Source: Haliclona indistincta (taxonomy: Eukaryota; Porifera; Demospongiae; Haplosclerida; Chalinidae). Taken from it: a DNA stretch of 64,000 nt. A program made the translations under genes and the position numbers. The stretch covers positions 7,542,391 to 7,606,390 of the forward strand of contig OZ024783.1 in NCBI GenBank assembly GCA_964017065.1, given 5' to 3'. The notes under the pieces were generated by a model. The model had not been told where the DNA came from, searched no databases, and was given only the letters and a program-made list of their open reading frames with translations. Positions 48,101-60,272 of this stretch are shown one piece after another (position 1 is the first letter of the stretch; each line of letters opens with the position of its first letter).

Positions 48101-51100
48101 GAGACGAGCTGGATGAAGAAGAAGATGACCACAGCAAGTCTAAGAGGGGAGGAGAGTCCAGTTCACCGACCCATCGTCGCCACGCTAACTACCGATCACA
48201 CTCTAGTAACAGGGTCAGTGCAGTGTAGCTAGTACGTGTGGTCCCTACAGCACAATGTACTACCGAATAGAAGCCTGAATTATATTTGTGCACGATTCTT
48301 GTGATTACTGTATTGTGCTGTTGCAAGTCTTATTGTTTGTGCGCAACTGTTTGTCACATAATTCATTGTGAAAAAAACCAATGTGATGTTTGTCTCACAC
48401 TAGTCTGATATGTCGTAGCACCATCAGGGAAAATAATACCAAACATTGTGTAGGAGGAATCCAGTAATTTGACCTGAATTCAGGTTTCCAAGTGCTGTAG
48501 ACACTTTGCTAACATAATTTTAGACAACAGATAATAAAACTTTGTAAACAAAACAGGTTCTGTGTAGCGATAGTTGCTATGGTGTAAATCGGTTAGACAC
48601 GTCTCGGCTAATGCGATCCTCCTTATTACAGTCAAATTACGTATTACCGTGACATTAAAGCTATGCAGTACGTCCTCAGCCCATGTGTCCATGTGACATG
48701 GTTCTATACTTGCGTAGATTCCTTGTTTTGGTCTCGTTGTCTATATGAATGAATGCACAAGTTGTTACATACATCAAGTTGTGTAAAGTATGGAATCAAC
48801 ACGTGTTGTGTACTACAGTGAAACCTGCTTAATAAGACCACCCTTTGGACCAAAATTTGTGGTCTCAATAGAGAGTGCCTATATAAAATCATGTATAAAA
48901 TGATTGAAAATTGTCGTTTTAATATAGAGGTGGTCTTATTACACAAGTGGTCCTTAAGACAGGTTTCACTGTATTCGACTTTGTTCAACAGAGTGATGAA
49001 GATGATAGTGATGGTGTCAGGAACAGAGTGAGGCAATCCAGTCAGAGAACAGTGCACATACCGCCTGAGGAAGATGAGGAAAAACAACTACATCTGGTGA
49101 GCGGTGATCAAGAAATTATGACGGTGCACATTCATGGTCAAAAACACACGAGACAAAAATGTCAACTGCATTGTCATTACGCAGTGAAGTGTTAAATTCT
49201 CATTCCCCAGCGCTCCAGGGTGTAGTGTACGTATGTTCATCTGAACTCTTTGTATGTATAAAATAGCCCAGGCCAACAACTGCTACGGTAGAATAAGCCG
49301 GAATTGCGCCAAAACCGATCGCTATAATCTACGCCAAATTTTTTGACGAGCGTGCTAAGGCAAGAAGCGAAGTACTCACCAAACGCTTCTTAAGGATAAA
49401 CTCTAGGGCGAGATCTATATTGGAAAGAATAGAAGCATTTTGTTTCCGAAAAATTCCCAATTGTATGTTATAGAACTTAATTGCCTTTGTAAAGCGTAGG
49501 TCACACCACATAGTACCATTGTTGAACTGCGTATTACGATAATCTGTATTTCATGTGCAGTGTATTGTGTTGGTCTGTAAATTTGGAAATTTTCAGTGTC
49601 AAAATATATTCGTCATTCGTCCTTACGATGAAAATTAAATACACGAAATTTTACGCGCATTGGTTTAATCAATGCGCACTATTTTGCGCACTCAAGCTAA
49701 CGATGAAAATTAGATACACTGAAAATTTGATAGAACAAAATTTGGATACGCGAAAATTTCCAGATCTACGGTATTTGAGTTTTGTGTTTGTGATGTATAG
49801 ATCTCCAAGGTGAGGCGCATGCTGACTGAAGTGCTGCTGGACGTCACTTCATCGGAGATGAAACAGCTCACCAAAGAAGCCATCGAAGAAGCTAAAAGTC
49901 ATACACGTACCTGTTATAAAATATCGTTTACAATTGTACTTTCTGGCATGTGCTGCAATTGTCTGTAATGTTTGTTGCATGTGACATTCATGTGCTGGGA
50001 AATGAGACTTCATCATTCAAATGTCTGTAATTTCAGAGCCGAAGCAGCGTCTTCCAGAAACTGAACGCTCCAAGAAAGCGAACAGCAAAATTTTACTTGG
50101 TATGTACAGCACATGAGTATTGTGATAGTGCTTTACCTTCAAAAATTTATCAGTTTCAAAAAAATTATCAGTATTGTGATAGTGCTTTACCTTCAAAAAT
50201 TTATCAGTATCAAAAAATTATCAGTATCAAAAAAATTATCAGTATCAAAAAAATTATCAGTATCAAAAAATTATCGGTATCAAAAAATTATCATTATCAA
50301 AAAATTATCAGTATCAAAAAAAATTATCAGTATCAAATTATTTTTACTCAATTTCTGTGTTTTTATGTATCCAGGTCTGAGTATCTACAGTTCTGAGAGT
50401 GAGGAGGAGTTTACCCTGGACCCAACTGCTGTAGCGAATGCATTTCAAGGAAAGGACACTGGCGAAAAAGGCAGCAATTCTTCCAAGGACTCAAAGAGCA
50501 AGTCAAAGAGCAAAAAGAAGGACAAGGAGCGTTCTTCGAAATGGGACAGCAAGAAGAAAGAAAAGAAAGACCGAAAAGAGAAAGAACCGGCTGATAGCAA
50601 AGCAGTTCAAGATGAAAGCATGAGCCCTTCTGTGGTAGAGCGGATTGTGTCGACCAGGGTTACGAAACGGGCAGAGAAACTTGAACCAAAAGTGGAGCCC
50701 GAGAAAGAAACCAAATGGAGACCGCTCAATGAACCCATCAAATTCACCATATGTCAGTCTGATAGCATTGCTAGAGTGGGCTTTATTAAGAAACCTCCTC
50801 AGCCAACTCTCCCGGCAAAACGGCCTATTGAAGACCCTCCTGCTCCGATTCGCAAAGTACCAGCTTTGACTCCTTTTCAGCAAGCGATTCAGAAGGCTTC
50901 TCAAGGATTCAGGTCGCATTCACCACCAAAAGATAACTCGAGATCTTCCAGTAGGAGAGCGGCCTCTCCAGAGCGCAGCAAGAAGGCATCATCTCCTGAA
51001 CGTAGAGCAAAGAATTATTCTCCAGAACGCGCAGGAAGACCTTTTCCTCTTGAACGCAGACACTCCTCAGAACACAGCCGAGGAAGACAGGCTTCTCCTG

Positions 51101-51355
51101 AGCACAAGAGGCGGCTACATTCTCCAGAACGTAGAGGAGGACGACCTGTGTCTTCGGATCACAACAGAAGGGTCCCCTCTCCTGAACACAGCAGCCATCA
51201 CCACTCTCGGCATCGTCACCGCAGTCGATCGCGTAGTCGCTCACCACGGAATGGCAGCCATTCCAAGCATGCTGGTGCAGATTACAAACACAGGTACACA
51301 TCGATTTTTATTAAAATTACCGTTTTGCATTTTTTTCTACAGACACCGAAGATAA
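44695..51355 (+). CDS. PNISR: PNISR-like serine/arginine-rich splicing protein
   Basis: Eight coding exons: 44695-44872, 45168-47750, 47969-48213, 48992-49096, 49801-49906, 50037-50099, 50375-51293, 51343-51355; 1403 residues (human PNISR is about 800). The N terminus MWSQNQLLWQQQQW recalls the W/Q-rich PNISR start. A long glutamine-rich tract (about residues 75-190) and proline/arginine-rich region follow. The diagnostic blocks are GLPLWIREQLEKIKEKEQLE, KVRRMLTEVLLDVTSSEM and the SSESEEEF acidic box, in the family's order. The C terminus is RS-type (repeated SPERR/SPEH, then SRSRSRSPR). The family is nuclear, binds pinin and associates with splicing speckles. The extra length comes mostly from the 2.6-kb second exon. 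Confidence 0.9.
45096..45162. repeat. (CT)n microsatellite forming a polypyrimidine tract
   Basis: About 33 uninterrupted TC units run directly into CCTCAG, the acceptor of PNISR exon 2. The repeat is therefore the polypyrimidine tract of that intron. Confidence 0.97.
48816..48971. mobile_element. Mariner-type MITE, 156 bp, TA-flanked
   Basis: Left end CAGTGAAACCTGCTTAATA; right end as reverse complement CAGTGAAACCTGTCTTAAG; TA on both sides. Inner arms GTGGTCTTA/TAAGACCAC. It ends 20 bp upstream of PNISR exon 4. CAGTGAAACCTGTCT-type termini are common in invertebrate mariner MITEs. Confidence 0.9.
50140..50340. repeat. Minisatellite, ~16-bp unit
   Basis: About ten copies of ATCAGTATCAAAAAATT with A-run variation, preceded by a doubled block ATTGTGATAGTGCTTTACC (50118 and 50173). 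It fills the intron between PNISR exons 6 and 7. Confidence 0.95.
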
Positions 51356-51520
51356 TGGATCGAGGAATAGTCACTTTGCTTTTATTTTGGGCATTGTGTA
51401 GTTTTGTTATGACGACATGTGAAATAAAAATTAAGCATCACTTGAAGAAATGTACATGACTTGTGTTGTTTCTTACGTAGTGTTACCGTTTACGTATCGT
51501 TGTACACGTAGTTATCGGCG
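51356..51520. other. PNISR 3' flank
   Basis: Follows the PNISR stop codon; probable 3' UTR. AATAAA lies at 51423-51428 and could serve as the polyadenylation signal. Confidence 0.55.
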
Positions 51521-51561
51521 ATGGGTGAGCTCAGTGGTGAGAAGTCGTTGAATGAAAGGGA

Positions 51562-52130
51562 ATGACTCAATTCACCCGGTTTGAAACCGTTGCCATGGCA
51601 ATCACGTGATAACTATGGACGGATACTGTCAACTAAACCCAAAACCCTAAAAACCTTCTCCTAACTGCGCAGAGTCGGGAAGGGTATCCTAACCCGGGCC
51701 TTCGGCCCTTGGTAAGCCTAAGGATCGTCGGGAGGGGCGTCCTAAACAGGGCCTTCGGCCCTAGCTAAAGATCGTCGGGAGGGGCGTCCTAAACAGGGCC
51801 TTCGGCCCTAGCTAAGGATCGTGGGAGGGTCGTTCTAAACTAAGGATCGTCGAGAATGTTACTACTAGCTAGAAAACTTAAGTTTTTTTGTGAAAAAAAA
51901 AAACAAAAAAATCAATGGACACGGTGAGGATCGAACCATGAACGTCTACATCACAAACCACCGCACTAAACCTCTGAGCCACCGGAACCTGCTGACCAAC
52001 CGTTGCTACAAACAAGGCTTTATAGTGATTCAGTACGCGCGCGCATGTAGATGAAATAAGCCCCCGAAGGGGGCTTGTGCACGTGACGTACCCGTGACGT
52101 AGTCGTTTCAAACCGGGTGAAATGAGTCAT
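51562..52130. mobile_element. ~570-bp inverted-repeat element containing a tRNA-SINE
   Basis: Termini ATGACTCAATTCACCCGG and, as reverse complement, ATGACTCATTTCACCCGG (about 25 bp, one mismatch). The flanks TGAAAGGGA and TTGAAGGGA suggest an 8-9-bp target duplication. Inside, on the minus strand, is the second copy of the tRNA-derived SINE (about 52005-51640). Confidence 0.85.
51640..52005 (-). mobile_element. tRNA-derived SINE, copy 2
   Basis: Reverse-strand head reads GGTTCCGGTGGCTCAGAGG, box A TGGCTCAGAGGTTTAG, box B GGTTCGATCCTC, followed by a T/A-rich linker and CGACGATCCTTAG / GGGCCGAAGGCCC body units shared with 24683-25000. It lies inside the inverted-repeat element. Confidence 0.85.
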
Positions 52131-52393
52131 AACCTTGAAGGGAAGTAGCCCGCGGCGAACAGAGCTTAAAGATGCCGAGGGTAGGGCTGAATACAACATA
52201 CTGTTTGATAAATACAACATGTAGTTAGCGATTCGAATTTCTCTGCAGGGATTCACTATTCAAATTACGCGCGTTCTGAGGTAATTATGACGTCACTGAC
52301 ACAACACATGTTTGCGGAAGGCGTGGCTGGGGCTGTACTCGCAGCAGAGGTCGAGTAGTGGGCTCTGGTGTGTTGATACTTTCTTGTCCGGCG

Positions 52394-55222
52394 ATGGGTA
52401 ACAAGCCCAGTGGGGATAAGTCGTTGGATGAAGGTAGCCCGAAGCCGACTGAGCTTAAAGATGCCGAGGGCAGGGCTAAATACAATATACTTTCTCAACT
52501 TTTCTTCTGGTGAGCAGTGTGGTAGACAAACGAGATATAGTCAGTAACCTGTTGTTTTGTTCTTCAGTTGGCTTGATCCTTTGTTTTGTGTGGGACTAAA
52601 ACACACGCTGGAGCATTCAGACTTGTACTCATACCCACGAACATCAGACTCTAGGGCCCTGATAGAAAAGTTCAACAGGTTTGACTTCCTCTTCAATGTT
52701 ACTGTCTGCTAATGGTTGTCTTGTTTTACACAAGATACTGGTCAAAAGAACTAGAGAAGCAATCCAGTGGTACAGGAACTCCGCGATTGTTGGTAGCGCT
52801 GCTAAAATGTTTCGGATGGAGGCTGATACTACAAGGAGTAGTACAGTTCATATGGGTAGGGATGTGTGCTCCATTTTGTCATTATGTGTGCTGCACCAGA
52901 GATTCGTGCCTTCCAGTGCTGAACTATAAAGCATAGAATGTAATAATAAGTCCAGTTTCTGATCATCCTCTGTTGTGTGAATAAAAACAACAGTGACTGG
53001 ACACGATTTGTAGAGACCTTAGAGGTTAGGGGTTGTCGATTATAATTTGACATTATTTTATTATTTCTAACGTTTCGACTACTTTGCAGTTGTCTTTGTC
53101 AGTGGAATACAGTAAACAAAACACACGTAGAAATTACCAGTGCATGATTTTCACTTCAGCATTGCATAGTCACTTTGCCTCATATTAGCGCCTGGGTATG
53201 AGGCTACATAGTCACTGTAAGCTCTTTTAGGAGCAGCAAAGTTTTATCTTGACACCATCTACATATGTATCCTGACACCAAATATTTTATTATCAGTAAT
53301 TATTACTTGACCTTTGTTATTGTTCCTGCTGATGCAAGCCATTCACATTGTTGCATGTGTGTGCTGATTCAGCATAACAGATGTGTATCTTCACAAAGCA
53401 TTGTCTTGGTGTTTTGACAGTCCTAATGTCTGTTTAAGCTTATTATTAGCAATTTGTGTTATTGTTAATTTTTGGTACAGTTGATGCTCTACACATCTCA
53501 ATCGATATTTCTCGGAAATGTTGCTGAGTACATATTCCTTGAGGACCCCACTGAGGAGCAGACTCGTAATGGCTACCTGTATGGCCTGGGGCTGGCTCTG
53601 GCTGCTCTATCATTACCTGTTATTCATGCTCATGGATTTTTCATCGGATTCAAACTAGCCATGGATGTCAGAATTGTTGCCACCACTTCCATTTTTCAAA
53701 AGGTCTGTTTTTTAAATGTACATTAATGTCCTTCATAATCTTGAAGGAATGCTCTCACTGTTTGTAATGGGAGATTGTCTGTTGTGATACACACCCACTT
53801 GTGGGATTCTTGAATAGAAAATTAAAGGATATACTCAAAGAAAAAGAGTTCTCATTCCCCACGTAATGAGCACAAATGAGTACAGGATCGCAACACTTGT
53901 TTATATTTCGCATTCAATGAATATTCTATTACGATCTGCATACAATCTATGTACATAGTGAAGTCTAGATTGCATCTATCCAATTCTTTTAAAACTGAAA
54001 TTTCTCTTTGAAGCCTTTGGAGTGAGCATCGATATCATGGTCAGAGTGTGCATTAATAAAAATAGCAATACATAAGAATAGTGGAATAGTTGAAGGGGAG
54101 CCAGTGCACCTATATATACCCCCTAAACGAAAGCCCGGTAGTTTTTCTCAATTGTAGCCTACTCTGATTTGACATCGATCCAAGTATTCCTGCTAGCAAA
54201 AATAATAACTAAACACAATGTCGTTATGCTAATTTTTCTAGTGTTACAATATTAATTTTGATTCTACTGCAGGTATTATCATTGAGTCAATCCACTGTGA
54301 GTCAGCTTACTATAGGACATGTGGTCAACCTTGCCTCTAATGATGTGCACAGATTTGATTTCGTAAGTCCTCTTTGTTCCTTTTATCTGGTTTAGAGTGT
54401 CTGTCTGTATCTCACTAATTGTTTTGTTTTGTACGAAATTAATGAGTAGAAAAAGTGTTGAATTCACCTGCATTTGGTCGTAGTTTGCAGACATGGTGTT
54501 GTTTATAAAACTATCAGACTTGATAACAGTCTAACTGCTTCTAAATAGCTAGGTGTCAAGATTGTGTTCCAGGAAATATAGACTTTGACAGTGATTTTAG
54601 AATTGTTTCCTCTATCAAGTGCCTGCACGTTTTTTTTTTAAATAACCTTTTTGTCAGAAAAGTCTCTCTTTAAAATATCGCAACTGGAATATGAACCCAT
54701 GACCTTCAGACGACTAGTGCTGACTACTGAATGTGATACGCCATTTGCACTACTTATTTTCATACCGCACATTTTTTAGAGACTACAGTGGAACCCCTCT
54801 TAGAGGACACCCTTCATCCCTCTATAATGGACACTTACTGAATCCCAAGTACAACCCACATAGTGTATAATAAACCCCTGACCAGAGGATACCCTCTCCA
54901 TAATGGACGATTTTTGTTGGTCCCAATTGTATCTGCCTTAGAGAGGTTCCACGTACTGTATCAGAAACCACACTTAATGTGGTACGGGGTATTGAACTAG
55001 TTATTTTTATTTTGATCTATTGTATGTTTAATTCATCACACTCGTTTGTCTTCTATAGGCATTCTTGCTGTACCACTTTGTGTGGTTTACTCCAGTTCAA
55101 CTGACAATAATAACGTTCTTCTTGTACCAAGAGCTAGGACCAACATCGCTGATAGCTATAGCAGTAGTGGCTACACAAGTACCGCTACAGATTGGTCTGG
55201 CTAAACTATTCTCTGCTTTACG
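52394..55222 (+). CDS. ABCC (MRP-type) transporter, N-terminal fragment
   Basis: Six in-frame exons: 52394-52509, 52568-52678, 52735-52855, 53481-53702, 54273-54362, 55059-55222 (about 274 codons). The order matches ABCC4-like exporters: linker QLFFCWLDPLFCVGLKHTLE, YWSKELEK, then the first transmembrane domain with LSLSQSTVSQLTIGHVVNLA and NDVHRFD before LLYHFVWFTPVQ. The elbow and the first five or so helices are present; the rest of TMD1, both nucleotide-binding domains and TMD2 are not found before the next gene at 57.5 kb. The donor after 55222 (GTATGT) leads into DNA holding a 490-bp transposon. It is a 3'-truncated gene, or one whose remaining exons lie elsewhere or were lost. No disabling change is seen within the six exons. 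Confidence 0.82.
54786..54958. mobile_element. Mariner-type MITE, 173 bp
   Basis: Left CAGTGGAACCCCTCTTAG and right (reverse complement) CAGTACGTGGAACCTCTC, with TA outside both ends. The right end carries a 4-bp difference (TACG). It lies in intron 5 of the ABCC fragment. Confidence 0.8.
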
Positions 55223-55256
55223 GTATGTGAAAATGTTAAAAAGTAATTTTGATAGT

Positions 55257-55746
55257 ACAGTACGTATCGGTTATAGCGTGACCGCGAGTGACTATTTATC
55301 TGTTATAGCGATGAAATCACGAATAATCAAAAGCAAAACGTTACCTCACCATGCAAATTGTATCGGGTATAGCGATCTCGGCTATCGCGATAAACCTGTT
55401 ATAACGATAGGAAGACGCGAGGCAAAACGTACAAAACTGTATAAAAGATGATCGCTTATAGCGATTTCCGACCACGCCCATGTAGGCATTTCTATTATTG
55501 CAGTGCGCGCGTGCATGCAGCCTGAGCCATGATATTCTTAGGCGCTTGGTAGAACTTTCCGCCATAGCTAGCTGCTGAGCTGCAGTGTCAGAGCTAGTTC
55601 AAATAGCTGCAGTGCCCGCGCGCGCGTAAGTTACGTAATTATTAATAGTAAATGAATATTAATTAGTATCGAGCATAACGATATACTGCTTATAACGATA
55701 GAACCACCGAAAATCAAAGACCCACGCTATAACCGATACGTACTGT
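55257..55746. mobile_element. 490-bp inverted-repeat element with TATAGCGAT repeats
   Basis: Terminal repeats ACAGTACGTATCGGTTATAG (exact reverse complement at the right end). The interior holds at least five copies of TATAGCGAT or TATAACGAT. It sits 35 bp after the last recognised ABCC exon. Superfamily and target duplication unclear. Confidence 0.88.
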
Positions 55747-56480
55747 GTACATGTATATTATCTCTGGTGTAACTAAGAATGTCAAGTATTGTGTGTGTGT
55801 GTAGTAATAACAGTACTTGTGTTATAATAATTGTGGTGCATGTCATTATTATGCAATGTTATTGTTACGTTTTAACAATGTATGAGTTAGTGTACATTGA
55901 GTGCGTTCCACGTTACATTTGAAGGGTGGGGCGCTGGGTCCCTCGCGAACATTTCTCGCCCCTTATATTGTACAATATCTATACATCACTCGCTCCCAAT
56001 TTTTATCAACGTACGCTTGATGAATTTCTAGATTGGAGGTAGGTTTAACTTACTTGGGTATGTATGAATGGTCGTGGTTTACAAAGAATGTACGAGATTC
56101 TTACCAGCTCCACGATTGTTGAAATGGAGCACAGCATCCGATTGTTTCAGTCACTCCATTGATTGTTAATTGTTGTTTTTGTGCTCATGAGAGTCTAATA
56201 CTAACATACCAAAATGTGAAACATACACAAGGACACATATCTGCGGAAAGATATACGGATTGACACACTAACATAGTTTTCCTCATCCAGAATTGTTCCA
56301 ATTAAGAGTGTTCATTATTAGTGCCGTGCAGGATCTCATGTGTAATCTCTTTGTCAGACAATAAAAATTGCTCTTGATAACAAAGAATTAATGCACTCAA
56401 AAAAATGTGTCATGCATAAAATTATTATGGCAAAATTTGTCCTTGAGGCAAAAGTTATTCACGGTGTCATAGTACAATAA
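55747..56480. other. Region after the ABCC fragment; 5' flank of 7TM gene 1
   Basis: No ABCC exon was found. From 56190 the sequence is paralogous to 58970-60530 (ATCCAGAATTGTTCCAAT, AATGTGTCATGCATAAAATT), the flank of 7TM gene 2. Confidence 0.55.
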
Positions 56481-57275
56481 GTATATGTTATACCATGCCT
56501 ACCCGTAGATCATTTCTATGATCTTTTTTGCCCAGTGGGAGTCATGTGACTTCCCGTGGAATATCCAGATATACCACAGGAAATCACATGATAAACCGTG
56601 GAATATCTAGTTATTCCACAGGAAATCATGTGACTTTCCATGGTATATCCGAAGTACACCACTGGCGGTGCCTTTGAAAATAAGGCTTCCTATGGTACAA
56701 AGAAGTACAATCAATGGTTTGGTGTAGAATGGGTTAGTGCTCTTATCAGCTATGTAGTGTACTAAATTTTTCGTTAGACATTGCACAATTAACATGCGAT
56801 ACATTATGAGTACCTCATCACGCTGTTGGGAAGAGTAATGAACTCATGCCTTTATCTCATCATACTTCCAGTGTATTATGTCAATAACGGTTGAGACGCT
56901 TGATATGAGAGCATTTTCCGCGTTCGAGACCGTCACTAGCACGCTAGAGTGCTTTTATTGCCGCGTAATACAATGCCACTGTGTGATCTATGTGTTTTAG
57001 AGCTTACCAAGCGACCTCTGCAAGCTTGTGCCTGACCGGCACAGTGAATATGTTATAACGGCCGGTCATCGGACATTTAAAGATCAGATCAAACAGAGTT
57101 TGTTTGGTCAATTTGACTGCCCATCCCACAACACAATAGTCAGCTTTCATAGTGTCAATGGGTCATTTTTCCTTTTATTTTAAATGACTGACCATGATTG
57201 ACTTAATCAGACAAAAGTAATGACAGACTTTTAACTAAATTTTATGATATACTGCTTGACGTGCCTTGAAGTGTG
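56481..57275. repeat. ~795-bp insertion in the flank of 7TM gene 1
   Basis: The flank of 7TM gene 2 joins CATAGTACAATAA directly to AAGAACTTAGTG (60515-60535). In gene 1's flank these are separated by this block, which includes the palindrome-rich repeat shared (inverted) with 3942-4480. Confidence 0.7.
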
Positions 57276-57571
57276 TGTCAAGAACTTAGTGCATGGGAAA
57301 ATGTGCATTATACGATATATACATGTGACACTTTTCAAGCGATCCGATTGGCTGGTGGTCATGTAAAGAGTTGAATTGAAGACACGTGTAGTTTAGTAAC
57401 GGTAGTTAGCTTGTCTGTGAATAGCATCAATACATCAATAGAACAATAGTACATCAATGGTCATATGTATTAATAGTTACTCTAAATATAGTTCATAACA
57501 GTTTAGGCAGTAAGTTGGTAGCTAGCAAGTGTACGTAGCTGTATTTGCTCTGTTCCTGTCCTGGTAGCAGG

Positions 57572-58537
57572 ATGAATATCAGCACTGTGGCTGACATTGC
57601 CTCTATACCTCTGGCAGGAGTGTCTACCATTGCTTGTATCATAGCTTTGGGAGTTCTGCTATACTACAAGTTGTGGCGTACATTCATCTATCGATTGGTG
57701 CTCTACTCCTTGTTATCATTGATTGCCTTCTCTGTGATCAATATGATTCTAATGCTTACCCAAGTTTTCACTGAGGCAGCAACTGTGGATTTTGATTGCA
57801 GTAACAACTCTTGCTTCATTTTGGATATTATTTATAATGGGAGTATAACGATTGCCTCAATTCTTGTGACTATTATAACTGTGTGTATATATCTTATGGC
57901 TCTTCACAACTACCAGTTCACTTATAAATCTGATCTTTGCCTTCTCGTCTCTGTAATCTTTTATTCCGTGATTGCTGTAATAGTGTCAACGCTATGGAAT
58001 CTATCCCAGTTTGATCAGGACGATTATATTACTGTGATTGTGTATGTGCTAATTTGTCTACCAATTCTTGTCAACATTGTATTCACAGCACTGACATTGG
58101 TACCACTGTGCTGTAGAGCTTGTGGATATAACCTGTGTATGAAGACTGCTGCTACAATAGAGAGTCACAGGAAGGCACTGAGAGAGGTACTACCACTCTT
58201 CATTCTTACAGTACCTTCCTTCCTGGTTACTATTCTTCAAATAGACGTGCAATCATCTGACAGTGCTTACATAAGTCTTGTTATCCAACTGCTTTTGGCA
58301 CCTGTTGGACTTATTTATAGCTTGTCCTTTGCTTTTCATATATTCCTTATAAGAAAGAAACTAAAGAGGCTACGTGGCAAGAATAAAGCTCAGTACATGT
58401 CTATGAGGAAGCTGCACACTCGTGCAGCATACACTAGTGAAGGAATATCCGAGACATGTAATACTGAGCCTCGGTCAGTGAGTGAGAGTGTGGAAGATGA
58501 ACGATTTCTCCTTAGAAGGAGCAGCCAGAATCAATGA
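57572..58537 (+). CDS. Seven-transmembrane receptor 1
   Basis: 321 residues, single exon. Seven hydrophobic segments: about residues 13-35, 40-67, 87-112, 120-142, 151-180, 208-228 and 236-260, with a basic third intracellular loop (ESHRKALRE) and a basic, Ser-rich tail (KKLKRLRGKNK...LLRRSSQNQ). The N terminus is short with an N-glycosylation site (MNIST). Cys residues in the first extracellular loop (DCSNNSC) could form a disulphide. I cannot place it in a named receptor family; no DRY or NPxxY motif is evident. The ATG at 57572 is preferred to the one at 57545 because it is the one conserved in the second copy. Confidence 0.8.
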   Translation: MNISTVADIASIPLAGVSTIACIIALGVLLYYKLWRTFIYRLVLYSLLSLIAFSVINMILMLTQVFTEAATVDFDCSNNSCFILDIIYNGSITIASILVTIITVCIYLMALHNYQFTYKSDLCLLVSVIFYSVIAVIVSTLWNLSQFDQDDYITVIVYVLICLPILVNIVFTALTLVPLCCRACGYNLCMKTAATIESHRKALREVLPLFILTVPSFLVTILQIDVQSSDSAYISLVIQLLLAPVGLIYSLSFAFHIFLIRKKLKRLRGKNKAQYMSMRKLHTRAAYTSEGISETCNTEPRSVSESVEDERFLLRRSSQNQ

Positions 58538-58692
58538 ACATTTTCTCACGTGAACACAGTGAAGCATCTTCCTTGACTATTTTATTTGCTAATAATATCA
58601 AGGTCAATTCTTGACCTTCAATGTATATTCTGTTATCATAATTCAGTTCACACTTTTTTGTTCCTAGCACAGGTTTCAAATGGCAAACTTAA
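58538..58692. other. 3' flank of 7TM gene 1
   Basis: Probable 3' UTR; no further feature. Confidence 0.4.
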
Positions 58693-58968
58693 CCCTTTAG
58701 TTACTGAATTATTGTGACGAAAATTTGACCTGCTCTAAACTGTCTTACAAATTTCTACAACATGCAGTACGCTATCCATTCTAAACTAGCACATTTTTTC
58801 CTGGCATGTCAAAGTTTACGACCATGTATAAGTTGGGCACTCCCACTTCTGAACTGAAGCCGCTTAGGTATTGCAACCTCTTCATTTTTCAGCTAATTTT
58901 GAACTTCATTAGCCCTGGTGACTGATACAAAAACCTGGTAGTGTCCACGTGAGTAAACATCACAGTTT
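58693..58968. repeat. TTAA-type repeat fragment, partner of 6964-7255
   Basis: Begins TTAA|CCCTTTAGTTACTG and matches 6964-7255 throughout, but lacks a recognisable right end, so it appears truncated. Confidence 0.8.
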
Positions 58969-59046
58969 AGAACCGAGAGTCTAATACTAGCGTACCGAAA
59001 TGCAAGACATACGCAAAGACAATTATATACAGAGAAAGATATATTA

Positions 59047-60272
59047 GGGAGACACGGTAGTGTCTCCCTATGTAGGGTTGAACGAGAAAACAAGATGGCG
59101 GCTACATACAATGTATTAGCGTTCAAACGCTGATATTTCGCCTGGTGATGAATTTTATACGTCCAAAGACACTTAAATCTGCTATCTGGCGTTGCCCCAT
59201 CTTACAGTAGCAAGGAGATTGCTCGAGATTGTTACTAAAGTGACGAACCTGGAAACGGTGAAAATCGAGTTTCGTCATCTTCGTTTTCTTCTTTCTTCTT
59301 CTTCTTCTTTCTTTCTTCCACTCGCCTAGCACCTTTACGTGAGCAGTGCCGAGACCAAAACACCCACGAACTGTCGTGAAATTCTCCTGGCATGTGCCTT
59401 TTGAACTTAGTTTTTAGCGAAACGGCGATATAAATTCTGCGACTTCTCGATCGTGATCCATTGTCAGCTAAGTGTTAGACGCCATTAATAATTATAGTGA
59501 TTGCGCAATACGCACGTGACCAAGCTGTGGTTAGCACACGTGACCAAGCACAAGCTTGAGTATCGCCACGCCGTATAGATCACGGAGAACGCTTAGTTGT
59601 CTGGAGTCTTCGAAGAACGGTAAGCTAGCAAGCGCAGAATCACCATTCTGCCTTGCCAGATAATTATAACCGCCGTAAACAAGTGTGGGCGGGGCTCGTT
59701 TGCACTGTATTCATGCATGCGTAGGCGAGCTGATATCTACAGCATAACAATTATTTAGCTACAAGTTTAAAATTGTTAATAATAAAGAAAAGCCATCGAC
59801 AACAGGAATACCAAACCAATGGTGGAGACAAAGATGGCACAGCAATTGCTTGATATTGAACTGCACTTCACTGAAAGAGAAAAAGGACACAAACAAGAAA
59901 ATTAAAAAGATTTCTATCGAAATCAAAAGGATGTAGGGTTGTGAAATCTACCACTGGTCAACAATGTAAACTGACAAGGAACAAGCATGGAATGGTAACA
60001 CGATTGACTTGCTAACAGACCATAGATCCCTACATCAGTGGCTGTACATAAGCTGTCACAAGCTGAATGCATGTCAGGTGTCAGTCAACAGCAACAAGCT
60101 GAACTAGCTATAGTCAACTACAGCAGCCACTGATGTAGGGATCTATGGTCTGTTAGCAAGTCAATCGTGTTACCATTCCATGCTTGTTCCTTGTCAGTTT
60201 ACATTGTTGACCAGTGGTAGATTTCACAACCCTACATCCTTTTGATTTCGATAGAAATCTTTTTAATTTTCT
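59047..60272 (+). mobile_element. 1.2-kb hairpin repeat, copy 3
   Basis: Full-length third copy. It is inserted in the duplicated flank of 7TM gene 2: the gene-1 flank at 56245 reads GGAAAGATATACGG uninterrupted. GAAAGATATA precedes it and GAAAAGATGTA follows it, suggesting a target duplication of about 10 bp. Both hairpin arms carry copy-specific bases (CTGACAAGG / CCTTGTCAG). Confidence 0.92.

Larger units (their letters stand above)
51521..52215 (+). pseudogene. Duplicate ABCC first exon, split by an insertion
   Basis: ATGGGTGAGCTCAGTGGTGA at 51523 and GTAGCCCGCGGCGAACAG...GAGCTTAAAGATGCCGAGG at 52145-52205 are the two halves of a copy of the ABCC first exon at 52394-52509. They are separated by the transposon at 51562-52130. 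The copy also carries point changes. Confidence 0.85.
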
